Positions 6,492 through 14,414 of a stretch of 17,049 nucleotides of DNA are shown one piece after another; position 1 is the stretch's first letter; each line of letters begins with the position of its first letter. Where the stretch lies: NCBI GenBank assembly GCA_020627525.1, contig JAHDGP010000045.1, positions 1 through 17,049 of the forward strand, read 5' to 3'. The translations under genes were made by a program, and so were the position numbers. The notes under the pieces are model-generated. The model was given only the letters and a program-made list of their open reading frames with translations, had not been told where the DNA came from and did no database searches. The DNA is from Bacteroidota bacterium (GTDB taxonomy: Bacteria > Bacteroidota > Bacteroidia > Chitinophagales > UBA2359).

Positions 6492-8624
6492 TTAATTATT
6501 AAAGTATTTTTCAACTTTAGACATTGTGTCTCCGTCACCAGATCCAGCTTTACCACCGTCTAATTCACGTTGGTATTTAATCAATTTATCCCAATCTTCA
6601 TTTACAGCCATTTTTGCTTGTTTAGGCCAAGTAGTAGGGTCGTGCATTTTATATCTCGCATCAGTATTTAACAAAATTTCACCAACTTTTTTAGCTTTAG
6701 ATTTTGATAAATCAGTTAATGTTTTGATACCAGCTTGATGTAAAACAGATTCTATTTTTGGACCAATACCTTCAACGATTTGTAGGTAAGATTCTTTTAT
6801 TTTACTACTCCATTTATGAGTCTTTTTGTCAAGTGTTCTCTTGCCAGTCACAACGGTATAATCCCCATCAACTACTTCTCTTCTTTCAACAACTTTAGAT
6901 TCTTTTTCATGTCTTGTTTCACCAACAACCGTTTTGGAAACTTCAATAGTCTCCATTCCTTGCATCATTTTCATTAAGGAATCAATATCCACTTGCTTAA
7001 CAACCTCAACCTCTTTGATAATTTCAATCGGTACTTCTTTAATGATTTCGATTTCTTTGATAATCTCTTTAGGTTTTTTATCTAGCTCTTTGGTCAATGC
7101 TGTAATCTCTGCATTTGCTGCTTTGAATTCAGCTTGTAATTCAGCATATTTAGCTTTCCAAGTAGATTGAAGCAATGTAATTTTCTCTTTTGAATCAGCC
7201 TGTAAACTGGCAATTTTTTCTTTAGCAACATCTTGAGTTGAAGCAATTTTATCTTTCAAATCAGCTTGAACTGCCGCAATTTTTTCTTTAGCTTCAGCTT
7301 TCGCATCACTAATTTTTTCTTTAGAAGAAGATTCTAAGGTAGCATACTTTTCTTTCCAAGCTAAAATAGCAGAGTCATCAATAACTTCATTAACGTAAGT
7401 CATTTCTTTGATCACTTCAACAGGTACTTCCTTAATGGTTTCCACGTGTTTGATCACCTCTTTCTCAACGGTAACAGGAACCTCTTCTTTAACTTTAACC
7501 TCTTTGATTTTCTCAACAGTATTTACAACTTCTACAGCTACCTCTTTAATGACCTCAACAGGTTTAACAACCTCAACAGGTACTTCTTTGATTACTTCAA
7601 TTTCTTTAATAGTTGGAACTTCCTTTTCAATAGTTACAGGAACTTCTCTAGTTATTTCTATTTTCTCAATTTTAGCAACTTCTTTTGTAACTGGAACTGG
7701 AACTTCTGTTACAACATTAATTTCTTTAATTGCTTGAACAGGAACTTCATTTACAATTGAAATATTTTTTTCTACCACTTTAACTACTTCGAATGGTACT
7801 TTTTTAATTACTTCAACTTGCTTGATTACTTCAACAGGCACCTCTTGAACTTGAACGACAACCACCGGTTTTTCAATCTCAATTTCTTTGATCACTTCCA
7901 CTTCTTTGATCACTTCAACAGGAACTTCTTTAACTACTTCTACATGTTTGATGACTTCTTTGATCACTTCAACAGGTACTTCTTTGATTACTTCCACTTC
8001 CTTGATTATCTCCACTTTTTGAATTACTTCAACAGGAATTTTAGTTTCAATTTTTACCTCTTTGATTACTTCAACAGGCACCTCTTTGATCACTTCCACT
8101 TCTTTAATCACATCAACAGGCACTTCCACCTCTTTGATTATCTCCACCTCTTTGATTACTTCAACAGGTACTTCAACCGTTTTGATCACTTCCACTGGTA
8201 CCTCTTTGACAACTTCTACCTTTTCGTATATCGGCACTTCTTTGATTACCTCAATTTCTTTGATTACCTCTTTTTCAACAACGATCTCAACAGGAACTCT
8301 TTTGATAACTTCAATTTCTTTAACGACTTCAACCTGTACCTCTTTGATAATCTCAACAGGTACTTCTCTGATCACCTCAACAGGTTTGGCAATTTCAATG
8401 GTGTTATTCGCAGTAACTGCCACTTCTTTAGTTATCTCAACTTTTTTAATTTCTGGTTTAGCCTTTACCTTAACAAGTACTTCTTTATTAGCATTAACAG
8501 TTTTCAGTTCTTGTTTTCTAAAACCTGGGTTTTCTTTAAGAACGCACTCATAAGCTAGAAGTGCTTTTTCTTCACTGATTTTAGCTTTAGTGCTAATTTT
8601 TTTAACTAATTTACTTTTCTCCAT
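6492..8624 (-). CDS. 710-aa VEVIKE-repeat protein with HU-like N-terminus and C-terminal helix-hairpin-helix domain
   Basis: Order of parts: residues 1-34 (KSKLVKKISTKAKISEEKAL) resemble the first helices of HU/IHF proteins. Residues 79-410 are a degenerate hexapeptide array, typically VEVIKE with P at the unit joints (EVPVEVIKEV). Residues 420-516 are Ala/Lys/Glu-rich predicted coiled coil, and 519-545 a short return of the array. Residues 548-583 hold a motif shared with the 1128-aa protein (EVSKTVVGETR, VVERREV). Residues 612-690 are a helix-hairpin-helix domain (VEGIGPKIESVLHQAGI, later WPKQAK and LDGGK). A short Gly-rich tail follows. No signal peptide or membrane segment is seen, so it should be cytoplasmic. 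Start ATG 8624. A terminator and a candidate promoter upstream suggest its own transcript with the P-domain gene. I do not recognise a named family for the whole; function unknown. Confidence 0.9.
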   Translation of the reverse strand: MEKSKLVKKISTKAKISEEKALLAYECVLKENPGFRKQELKTVNANKEVLVKVKAKPEIKKVEITKEVAVTANNTIEIAKPVEVIREVPVEIIKEVQVEVVKEIEVIKRVPVEIVVEKEVIKEIEVIKEVPIYEKVEVVKEVPVEVIKTVEVPVEVIKEVEIIKEVEVPVDVIKEVEVIKEVPVEVIKEVKIETKIPVEVIQKVEIIKEVEVIKEVPVEVIKEVIKHVEVVKEVPVEVIKEVEVIKEIEIEKPVVVVQVQEVPVEVIKQVEVIKKVPFEVVKVVEKNISIVNEVPVQAIKEINVVTEVPVPVTKEVAKIEKIEITREVPVTIEKEVPTIKEIEVIKEVPVEVVKPVEVIKEVAVEVVNTVEKIKEVKVKEEVPVTVEKEVIKHVETIKEVPVEVIKEMTYVNEVIDDSAILAWKEKYATLESSSKEKISDAKAEAKEKIAAVQADLKDKIASTQDVAKEKIASLQADSKEKITLLQSTWKAKYAELQAEFKAANAEITALTKELDKKPKEIIKEIEIIKEVPIEIIKEVEVVKQVDIDSLMKMMQGMETIEVSKTVVGETRHEKESKVVERREVVDGDYTVVTGKRTLDKKTHKWSSKIKESYLQIVEGIGPKIESVLHQAGIKTLTDLSKSKAKKVGEILLNTDARYKMHDPTTWPKQAKMAVNEDWDKLIKYQRELDGGKAGSGDGDTMSKVEKYFNN
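7393..8390 (-). repeat. Tandem VEVIKE-coding array of the 710-aa gene
   Basis: An 18-bp coding unit (hexapeptide V-E-V-I-K-E) repeats with many substitutions and insertions such as P-V-E-V. Compared with the arrays of the 1128-aa gene it is more divergent, with variants such as VVVVQVQEVP and INVVTEVPVPVTKEV. The low-complexity codons leave long open frames on the plus strand, which are shadows. Confidence 0.85.
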
Positions 8625-8804
8625 GTTATTAGTGAATTTGTGCCAAAAAAGTCGGCAGTTTAAATTTTACAATCGATAAAAAAAATAATGCGTGTGGTCA
8701 GGTTAGTTAATTTAACATTAAGTACTTGGACATAAATAATCAAGTAAATCATTAAAAGATAATTTCCAAAAACTAGATTACTTTTGTCTGAATACTTTAA
8801 GGTG

Positions 8805-8812
8805 CAAAGATA
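8805..8812 (-). promoter_or_regulatory. Candidate Bacteroidota -7 box upstream of the 710-aa gene
   Basis: On the minus strand TATCTTTG, followed by CA, matches the Bacteroidota -7 consensus TAnnTTTG exactly. It sits just downstream of the terminator of the 1128-aa gene and about 180 bp before the 710-aa ATG. No clear -33 TTTG is seen at the expected 19-21 bp spacing, so this is a candidate only. Confidence 0.45.
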
Positions 8813-8827
8813 ATAAATAGAAAGCGT

Positions 8828-8860
8828 AAAAAAAGGGCAATCTTAAGAAAGATTACCCTT
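8828..8860 (-). terminator. Rho-independent terminator after the 1128-aa gene
   Basis: On the minus strand AAGGGTAATCTT (8860-8849), a 4-nt loop and AAGATTGCCCTT (8844-8833) form a 12-bp stem with one mismatch, followed by a T-run (8834-8828). It lies 31 bp after the stop codon of the 1128-aa gene and separates the two long repeat genes into different transcripts. Confidence 0.85.
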
Positions 8861-8890
8861 AAATTTTATTAAATTTTTTAATAATTTAAT

Positions 8891-11800
8891 TTACTTTCTA
8901 CCACCATCTAATTTGTCTTGAAGTTTTTCAAGCTCTTCCCATTTTCCTGCAGCAGCCAACTTAGATTGTTGTGGCCAAGTGTCAGGTGAATGCATTTGGT
9001 ATCTCGGTCCAGCAGCTTCTAAAATTTCATTTAATTTGGAAACTTTAGTTTTCGCAAGTTCTGCAAAAGTTAAAATTCCTGCATCGTAAAGAAGCCCTTC
9101 AATTTTTGGTCCAATACCTTCCACTTTTCTCAATGGATCTTTATCCAATTTTCCACCAGCGACTTTCTTAGTAGACTTACTTACCTTGCTCGTAGTTTTT
9201 GATCCAGCTTTTTTGGAAGTAGTTTTACCCTCTGTCTTTTTAGTGGTTTTGTCATCCGAATTATCTGTTTCAACTTCTCTTCTTTCAACAATTTTAGATT
9301 CCATTTCAGTTCTTGTTTCTCCAACAACTTGTTTAGAAACTTCAATTGTATTCATTTTCATCATTTGTTGTTTCAAAGATTCAAAATCAATTGTTTTGAC
9401 AACTTCTACTTCTTTAATTATCTCAACAGGTACTTCTTTGATGATCTCAATTTCCTTAATGACCTCTACCTCTTTGATAACTTCAACAGGCACCTCTTTG
9501 ATTACTTCCACTTGTTTGATAACCTCAACAGGCACTTCTTTGATCACTTCCACTTCCTTAATGACCTCTTTTTCAACCTCTTTAATAACCTCTACCTCTT
9601 TGATCACTTCAACAGGCTTTTCAACCTCTTTGATCACTTCCACTTCTTTGATCACTTCAACTTCCTTAATCACTTCGACTGGTTTCTCAACCTCTTTAAT
9701 AACCTCCACTTCTTTGATTACCTCTACTTCCTTAATGACCTCTTTTTCAACCTCTTTAATAACCTCAACCTCTTTGATTACTTCGACCGGTTTCTCCACT
9801 TCTTTGATTACTTCCACCTCTTTGATCACTTCAACCTCTTTCGGCTTTTTAGCTAAATCATCGTTAAGCTTATTAACCTTAACAATCATTCCGTTGTAAT
9901 TCGCCTCAAGATCTAAATGCTTCTTTTTCCATTTGTTTACTTCAGTCTCATCAACCTTAACAATCTCTACTTCTTTAATCACCTCAATTTCTTTCGGTTT
10001 TTTATCTAGCTCTTTGCTAAGGAAATTGATTTTTTGATTAACAACTTGGTAATTGTTTTCAAGAACAGAGTATTTCTTCTTCCATTCATTCAAAGCCGTT
10101 TCGTCGATCTTAACAACCTCCACTTCTTTGATTACCTCAACAGGTTTTTCCACCTCTTTGATTACTTCCACTTCCTTGATTACCTCAACCTCTTTAATCA
10201 CTTCCACTTCCTTGATCACTTCGACAGGCTTTTCAATCTCCTTGATCACCTCCACTTCTTTGATTACTTCTACTTCCTTGATCACTTCAACAGGCTTTTC
10301 AACTTCTTTGATTACTTCCACCTCTTTGATCACTTCTACTTCTTTGATCACCTCAACTTCCTTAATCACTTCAACAGGCTTTTCGATCTCCTTGATCACC
10401 TCCACCTCTTTGATCACTTCCACTTCCTTAATCACTTCAACAGGCTTTTCAACCTCTTTAATGATTTCGATTTCTTTGATGATTTCAATCTCTTTTGGTT
10501 TCTTGTCTAATTCAATATTTAAGAAGCCAATTTTCTGGTTGACAACTTGGTAATTGTTTTCAAGAACAGAGTATTTTTTCTTCCATTCATTCAAAGCTGT
10601 TTCATCCACTTTAACAACCTCCACTTCTTTGATCACTTCGACTGGTTTTTCCACCTCTTTGATCACTTCTACTTCCTTAATTACCTCAACCTCTTTGATT
10701 ACTTCCACTTCTTTGATCACTTCAACAGGCTTTTCCACCTCTTTGATCACTTCCACTTCTTTGATTACTTCAACCTCTTTGATTACTTCGACAGGCTTTT
10801 CCACCTCTTTGATCACTTCCACTTCCTTGATAACCTCCACCTCTTTGATTACTTCAACAGGTTTCTCCACCTCTTTGATCACTTCAATTTCTTTGATCAC
10901 TTCTACCTCTTTTGGCTTTTTGTCAAGCTCTAGGTTTAAGAAACCAATTTTTTGATTAACACTTTTGTAGTTGTTTTCAAGGTTTGAAAACTTCGTTTTC
11001 CAAGAGCTTAAATCTGCTTCATATTTAGATGGATCAACTAAGTTTAATCCTTGGTCAGCAGCTTTTAAGTTGTAATCAAGTTTATTATTAAAGTTGCCCC
11101 AATCTTGTAAATCTTTGTTTTCAATTAATTTAATAGAATCAAGTTTAAGAATTCCTTCATTTGGATTTTCTGCCACTTTTCTATCAACCAATTGTAATTT
11201 AAGGTTATTTACTTTCCCGTTAATTGAGTTGTAGTTATTTTCTAAAGTTGCATATCTTTTTTTCCAAGCATCCAATTCAGCAGAATTGTCAATCAAACTA
11301 AGTTTTTGGTCAACAGCTTTTACATTGTGATCTAATTTCTTATCCCAATTGCCCCAATCAGCAAGAGATTTATCAGTATCCAATTTAACGGAATCCAAAG
11401 ATTTTAATCCATCAGCAGGTTTTTCAGCAACATTTGCACTGATCAAATTAGATTTTAAACCATTAACTTTTGAATTAATAGAGTTGTAATTGTTTTCTAA
11501 AGAAAGGTATCTTTTTTTCCAATCAGCCAATTCAGCAGAATTGTCAATCAAGCTCAATTTTTGATCAACAGCTTTGTAATTGTGGTCTAATTTTTTATCC
11601 CAGTTACCCCAGTCGATAAGTGTTTTATCAGTATCCAGTTTAACAGCATCCAAAGACTTTAATCCGTCAGAAGGTTTTTGCGCAACATTAGCGCTGATCA
11701 AATTAGATTTTAAACCATTAACTTTTGAATTAATAGCATTGTAGTTATTCTCTAAAGAAAGGTACCTTTTTTTCCAATCTGCAATTTCAGTAATATACTT

Positions 11801-12277
11801 ACTAGGATCAAGTAAGTTTAAGCTCTGATCAACAGCTTTGTAGTTGTAGTCTAATTTATTGTTCCAATTGCCCCAATCCTGAAGTTCTTGTTGTTCTGCT
11901 AATTTTACAGAATCAAGAGTTTTTAATCCACCATCTGGATTGTCAGAAAGTTTCCTAGAAACCAAGTTTGTTTTAATGTTGTTAACTTTCGCATTAATGG
12001 AGTTGTAGTTGTCCTCCAGAGAAATGTATCTTTTTTTCCAACTGTTCAATTCTAATTCAACATCAGATTTTTCTCTATTTAAAGCATTGTAACTACCGTC
12101 AAGTTGGTTGTACTTAGATTTATAACCGTCTAGTTCAACTCTTTTTCTATTCAATTTTGCGCCCAAACACATTTTGGTAAGTAAGTATCCCAAAATTGCT
12201 GCACCGATTGCCCATAGTAAAGGCCATATCCAACAGGTTACACAAGAAAATATATCTGCAAATATACTGAGTATCAT
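8891..12277 (-). CDS. 1128-aa membrane-anchored repeat protein: WKKRY modules, VEVIKE arrays, C-terminal helix-hairpin-helix
   Basis: A hydrophobic segment at about residues 12-37 (WIWPLLWAIGAAILGYLL) is followed by basic residues (KLNRKR), so the bulk should be cytoplasmic by the positive-inside rule. Residues 80-430 hold modules of 85-88 residues, each starting W-K-K-R-Y-x-x-L-E-N-N-Y (W80, W168, W253, W338, W426) and containing L-x-D-W-G-N-W/F. Three more WKKK/ENNY-type starts (W565, W732, W783) punctuate VEVIKE/VEKP arrays at about 456-556, 597-723 and 813-961. Residues 963-1001 carry EVSKQVVGETR...VERREV; 1005-1042 is a Lys/Thr/Ser linker; 1047-1128 is a helix-hairpin-helix domain (VEGIGPKIEGLLYDAGI, RYQMHSPDTWP, LDGGRK). 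The OmpA-like gene lies 32 bp upstream, so the two form an operon. Function unknown; the layout suggests a long scaffold or tether. Confidence 0.9.
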   Translation of the reverse strand: MILSIFADIFSCVTCWIWPLLWAIGAAILGYLLTKMCLGAKLNRKRVELDGYKSKYNQLDGSYNALNREKSDVELELNSWKKRYISLEDNYNSINAKVNNIKTNLVSRKLSDNPDGGLKTLDSVKLAEQQELQDWGNWNNKLDYNYKAVDQSLNLLDPSKYITEIADWKKRYLSLENNYNAINSKVNGLKSNLISANVAQKPSDGLKSLDAVKLDTDKTLIDWGNWDKKLDHNYKAVDQKLSLIDNSAELADWKKRYLSLENNYNSINSKVNGLKSNLISANVAEKPADGLKSLDSVKLDTDKSLADWGNWDKKLDHNVKAVDQKLSLIDNSAELDAWKKRYATLENNYNSINGKVNNLKLQLVDRKVAENPNEGILKLDSIKLIENKDLQDWGNFNNKLDYNLKAADQGLNLVDPSKYEADLSSWKTKFSNLENNYKSVNQKIGFLNLELDKKPKEVEVIKEIEVIKEVEKPVEVIKEVEVIKEVEVIKEVEKPVEVIKEVEVIKEVEVIKEVEKPVEVIKEVEVIKEVEVIKEVEVIKEVEKPVEVIKEVEVVKVDETALNEWKKKYSVLENNYQVVNQKIGFLNIELDKKPKEIEIIKEIEIIKEVEKPVEVIKEVEVIKEVEVIKEIEKPVEVIKEVEVIKEVEVIKEVEVIKEVEKPVEVIKEVEVIKEVEVIKEIEKPVEVIKEVEVIKEVEVIKEVEVIKEVEKPVEVIKEVEVVKIDETALNEWKKKYSVLENNYQVVNQKINFLSKELDKKPKEIEVIKEVEIVKVDETEVNKWKKKHLDLEANYNGMIVKVNKLNDDLAKKPKEVEVIKEVEVIKEVEKPVEVIKEVEVIKEVEKEVIKEVEVIKEVEVIKEVEKPVEVIKEVEVIKEVEVIKEVEKPVEVIKEVEVIKEVEKEVIKEVEVIKEVPVEVIKQVEVIKEVPVEVIKEVEVIKEIEIIKEVPVEIIKEVEVVKTIDFESLKQQMMKMNTIEVSKQVVGETRTEMESKIVERREVETDNSDDKTTKKTEGKTTSKKAGSKTTSKVSKSTKKVAGGKLDKDPLRKVEGIGPKIEGLLYDAGILTFAELAKTKVSKLNEILEAAGPRYQMHSPDTWPQQSKLAAAGKWEELEKLQDKLDGGRK
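9395..9841 (-). repeat. VEVIKE/VEKP array 3 of the 1128-aa gene
   Basis: Encodes residues 813-961. Units of 18 bp (VEVIKE) are spaced by VEKP or by EKEVIKE. The end nearest the C-terminus changes to EVPVEVIKQV, the same style as the 710-aa protein. Synonymous third-base changes between units are common. Confidence 0.85.
10109..10489 (-). repeat. VEVIKE/VEKP array 2 of the 1128-aa gene
   Basis: Encodes residues 597-723. A higher-order unit of VEKP or IEKP followed by three or four VEVIKE hexapeptides repeats several times. The flank at 10041-10098 nearly matches 10542-10599 at DNA level, 501 bp (167 codons) apart, so this array plus its WKKKY flank is a duplicated block. Confidence 0.85.
10610..10912 (-). 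repeat. VEVIKE/VEKP array 1 of the 1128-aa gene
   Basis: Encodes residues 456-556, with the same higher-order unit as array 2. It is preceded by ELDKKPKEVEVIKEIEVIKE, and that ELDKKPKE lead-in also precedes array 2. Confidence 0.85.
10988..12040 (-). repeat. WKKRY module array (85-88 aa per module)
   Basis: Encodes residues 80-430. Four full modules start at W80, W168, W253 and W338, and a fifth start lies at W426. Spacings are 88, 85, 85 and 88 residues; the 88-residue ones end in LDPSKY and the 85-residue ones in IDNSAEL. The two inner modules (168 and 253) are nearly identical in protein, so they look like the youngest duplicates. Confidence 0.85.
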
Positions 12278-12309
12278 AATTTTTAATTTTTTTAGTTTTT
12301 ACAAAGTGA

Positions 12310-13254
12310 TTATTTAAGTGTAACTTCTACTCTTCTGTTAAGTTTTCTACCTTCTTCGGTTTTGTTATTCTGAACAGGTCTATCAGGTCCTGATCCAGTT
12401 ACCGACATTTTAGCAACAGAAATACCACCATTTTTTTGAAGATAATTTTGAACAAAAGTTGCTCTATCTTTAGAAAGTTTGATATTAGAAGCTCTGTTAC
12501 CAACATTGTCAGTATGTCCAGATACATCTAATTTACTTCCTTTTACATTGCCTAAATAATATACGATGTCAGCAAAATCTTTTCTTTGCTGTTCTTTTAA
12601 ATTAATTTGACTTTGGTTTGTACCGAAATAAAGCGTGATAGGTTTTCCAACCAATCTTTTCTTAATATCAGCAATACGATCATTAGATGCTACCTTTTTG
12701 TCAAAAGACCAGTCAACACCTTTAACCACTGTACCATCTTTAACCCAGTAATCATTGTCTTTGCTGATTAATTTACCAGCAGTATTGATTTGAGAAGCAG
12801 GAACACCAAGAGAAACCAAATGTTTGGAAACATTGTTGGCTCTTGCTAAACCAAGATTTGGGAAAATCGAATTATTTTTTTCATTACCCTTATAGTATCC
12901 AGTAATCATTAAAGATCTATCTGGATGTCCTTTCAAGTAAGTAACAGTTTTGTTTGTAGCATCATCCAAACCTTTACTACGTGGTGTTAAATGGTTTGTA
13001 TTTGATAACTTAAAATTGTAGTAATCATTTGAATTAAAATTGAAAGCAGATCCGTCGTTTACTTTCCATGCACCCAATGTCTTGGCAACTGGAGCAACTT
13101 TCGTCGCTGCCACTGCACCCGTAGCAGCTGTTGCTGCCGCAGTGGTTTTTGCAACTGCAGCTCCACCTCCTAAACAATAATATTTGGCACCCAGAAAACA
13201 GCCTCCCACTAGCCAAAGTATAAGGAGCAATAATATTAAATAAAATCTAGTCAT
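12310..13254 (-). CDS. OmpA-family protein with two tandem OmpA-like domains, probable lipoprotein
   Basis: The 314-aa product starts with a hydrophobic segment (FYLILLLLILWLVGGC) whose C19 could be a lipobox cysteine (VGG-C, slightly atypical); otherwise it is a membrane anchor. An Ala/Thr-rich linker spans about 30-60. A degenerate OmpA-like domain lies at about 95-160 (YLKGHPDRSLMITGYYKGNE, LGLARANNVSKHLVSLGV). A canonical OmpA C-terminal domain lies at about 205-313 (LDVSGHTDNVGNRASNIKLS, RATFVQNYL, GRKLNRRVEV). In the canonical domain the Asp and Arg that contact diaminopimelate in peptidoglycan are present (GHTD and KLSKDR); in the first, the HTD position reads YYK. It is therefore expected to sit in the periplasm and bind the cell wall. 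It is the first gene of the operon with the 1128-aa protein. Confidence 0.88.
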   Translation of the reverse strand: MTRFYLILLLLILWLVGGCFLGAKYYCLGGGAAVAKTTAAATAATGAVAATKVAPVAKTLGAWKVNDGSAFNFNSNDYYNFKLSNTNHLTPRSKGLDDATNKTVTYLKGHPDRSLMITGYYKGNEKNNSIFPNLGLARANNVSKHLVSLGVPASQINTAGKLISKDNDYWVKDGTVVKGVDWSFDKKVASNDRIADIKKRLVGKPITLYFGTNQSQINLKEQQRKDFADIVYYLGNVKGSKLDVSGHTDNVGNRASNIKLSKDRATFVQNYLQKNGGISVAKMSVTGSGPDRPVQNNKTEEGRKLNRRVEVTLK

Positions 13255-14021
13255 GTTGGATTAGTTTATGTTTAATCAGATAAAACAGTTTTTTAAAATC
13301 AATAAATTGAAATAGATATGATTGATACAACTCCAAGTTTTCATCTAAGGAAAATCAGGTTCATGATTACTCAATGATATAAAATATTTTCATATACAAA
13401 TCTACTTGGCGCCGTCAGACTGTATAACGAAAAAGTTTAATATTAGATTTGCTTTTTGGACAATAGTTGTAAAATAAAATTTGTTTCCATACTAATTTCG
13501 ATTGTTGAGACTTAACATTGTTCGACTCGTAACACGCTTACATAAGAAAAATTATCAATAGCAATCCTTTATAGGTATTATAAATTAATTGATAAAAATA
13601 TTGTTCTTGAATTTTTTAAGTTGTAAGACAAATAGTAACCAAGTAGAATAGGAGAAATATTATTTGTTTTACAACAAGGTTCACCTATGCAAATCAAAAA
13701 ACAGAGTTCCTTTTACTGAGTTATTTTTGTTCTACTATTTACAATAAAATATATATACAGAGTTAAATCTCTGAGACATTTAACCGACTTTTAATTTCCT
13801 ATCCTAAATATTCCTTATTCCAAATAAGATTTGGAGCAAAATATTTTAACTATGCTAAGAGTTTCTCTAAAGTTTGCGGTTGAAGGAATTGAGAAAACAG
13901 TTGCAATTGTTATTTTTGCCCGAAGTTATTAAATTTTTTGAAGATAAGTAGTCTATTGTGCTGGTTTTCAGCTTAAACAATGGTATTATTTTAATAAATA
14001 CTTGATTTTACAGTTAATGCT
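13255..14021. other. 767-bp gene-poor intergenic region
   Basis: It separates the divergent OmpA-like and SET genes. It is AT-rich. No tRNA, rRNA or convincing ORF is seen; a 26-codon frame at 13852-13932 is not supported. Besides the minus-strand -7 candidate, a plus-strand TAGATTTG occurs at 13444-13451, far from any gene. I see nothing else in it. Confidence 0.5.
13397..13404 (-). promoter_or_regulatory. Candidate -7 box upstream of the OmpA-like gene
   Basis: On the minus strand TAGATTTG matches TAnnTTTG. It lies 143 bp before the ATG at 13254. No -33 TTTG is seen at the usual distance, so the call is weak. Confidence 0.3.
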
Positions 14022-14411
14022 ATGCAAAAAATACCAAATCTATATATATCAAATTCAGAAGGGAGGGGACGAGGTGTTTTTGCTGGGCAAGCAATCAAAC
14101 CCAACGATTTGATAGAAATCGCACCCCTGCTGATCATTCCAGCAGGAGATTTGAAAGCCATAAAGGATACCGTGTTTTATGACTATTATTTCTTATGGCC
14201 AGGAGAGGAACATACCGCATGTATGGCATTGGGTTATGGATCGCTTTACAATCACAATCCAGTACCAAATGCAAAAGTTATATTTGATGTAGAATGTTTA
14301 AATATCAATATTATTTGTATAAAAAATATTGAAATAGGGGATGAGATATTTATAAATTATCTATCAGATAACAATTCTAAAAATGATTCACTTTGGTTCA
14401 ATGAAGTCTAA
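14022..14411 (+). CDS. Small SET-domain protein (putative protein-lysine methyltransferase)
   Basis: The 129-aa product is essentially a minimal SET domain. It has the N-terminal GRGRGVFA (residues 14-21), which forms part of the S-adenosylmethionine site. The central YNHNPVPNA (76-84) carries the invariant Asn-His pair. The C-terminal GDEIFINY (106-113) ends in the catalytic-type Tyr. No signal peptide is seen. SET enzymes move a methyl group from S-adenosylmethionine to lysine side chains; here the substrate is unknown. It lacks the usual post-SET Cys cluster and is near the minimal size for the fold. It is convergent with the next gene, 3 bp between stop codons, so it stands alone on its strand. 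ATG 14022 is the natural start. Confidence 0.88.
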   Translation: MQKIPNLYISNSEGRGRGVFAGQAIKPNDLIEIAPLLIIPAGDLKAIKDTVFYDYYFLWPGEEHTACMALGYGSLYNHNPVPNAKVIFDVECLNINIICIKNIEIGDEIFINYLSDNNSKNDSLWFNEV

Positions 14412-14414
14412 ACC

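Noticed and set aside
7408..8558. Long plus-strand open frames over the 710-aa gene (rich in N, F, Y, D or in T, S, I)
   Set aside because: They are antisense shadows of the VEVIKE repeats; the 18-bp unit keeps other frames open. They have no start signals or recognisable domains.
7393..10912. CRISPR-like appearance of the short, regularly spaced repeats
   Set aside because: The repeats are in-frame coding units of 18 bp with synonymous variation and without unique spacers; no cas genes are present.
9186..10955. Several plus-strand open frames of 128-237 codons over the 1128-aa gene
   Set aside because: Antisense shadows of the repeat arrays, with periodic translation identical in style to the shadows of the 710-aa gene.
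13852..13932. 26-codon plus-strand frame MLRVSLKFAVEG...
   Set aside because: Too short, no ribosome-binding or promoter evidence, and no recognised family.
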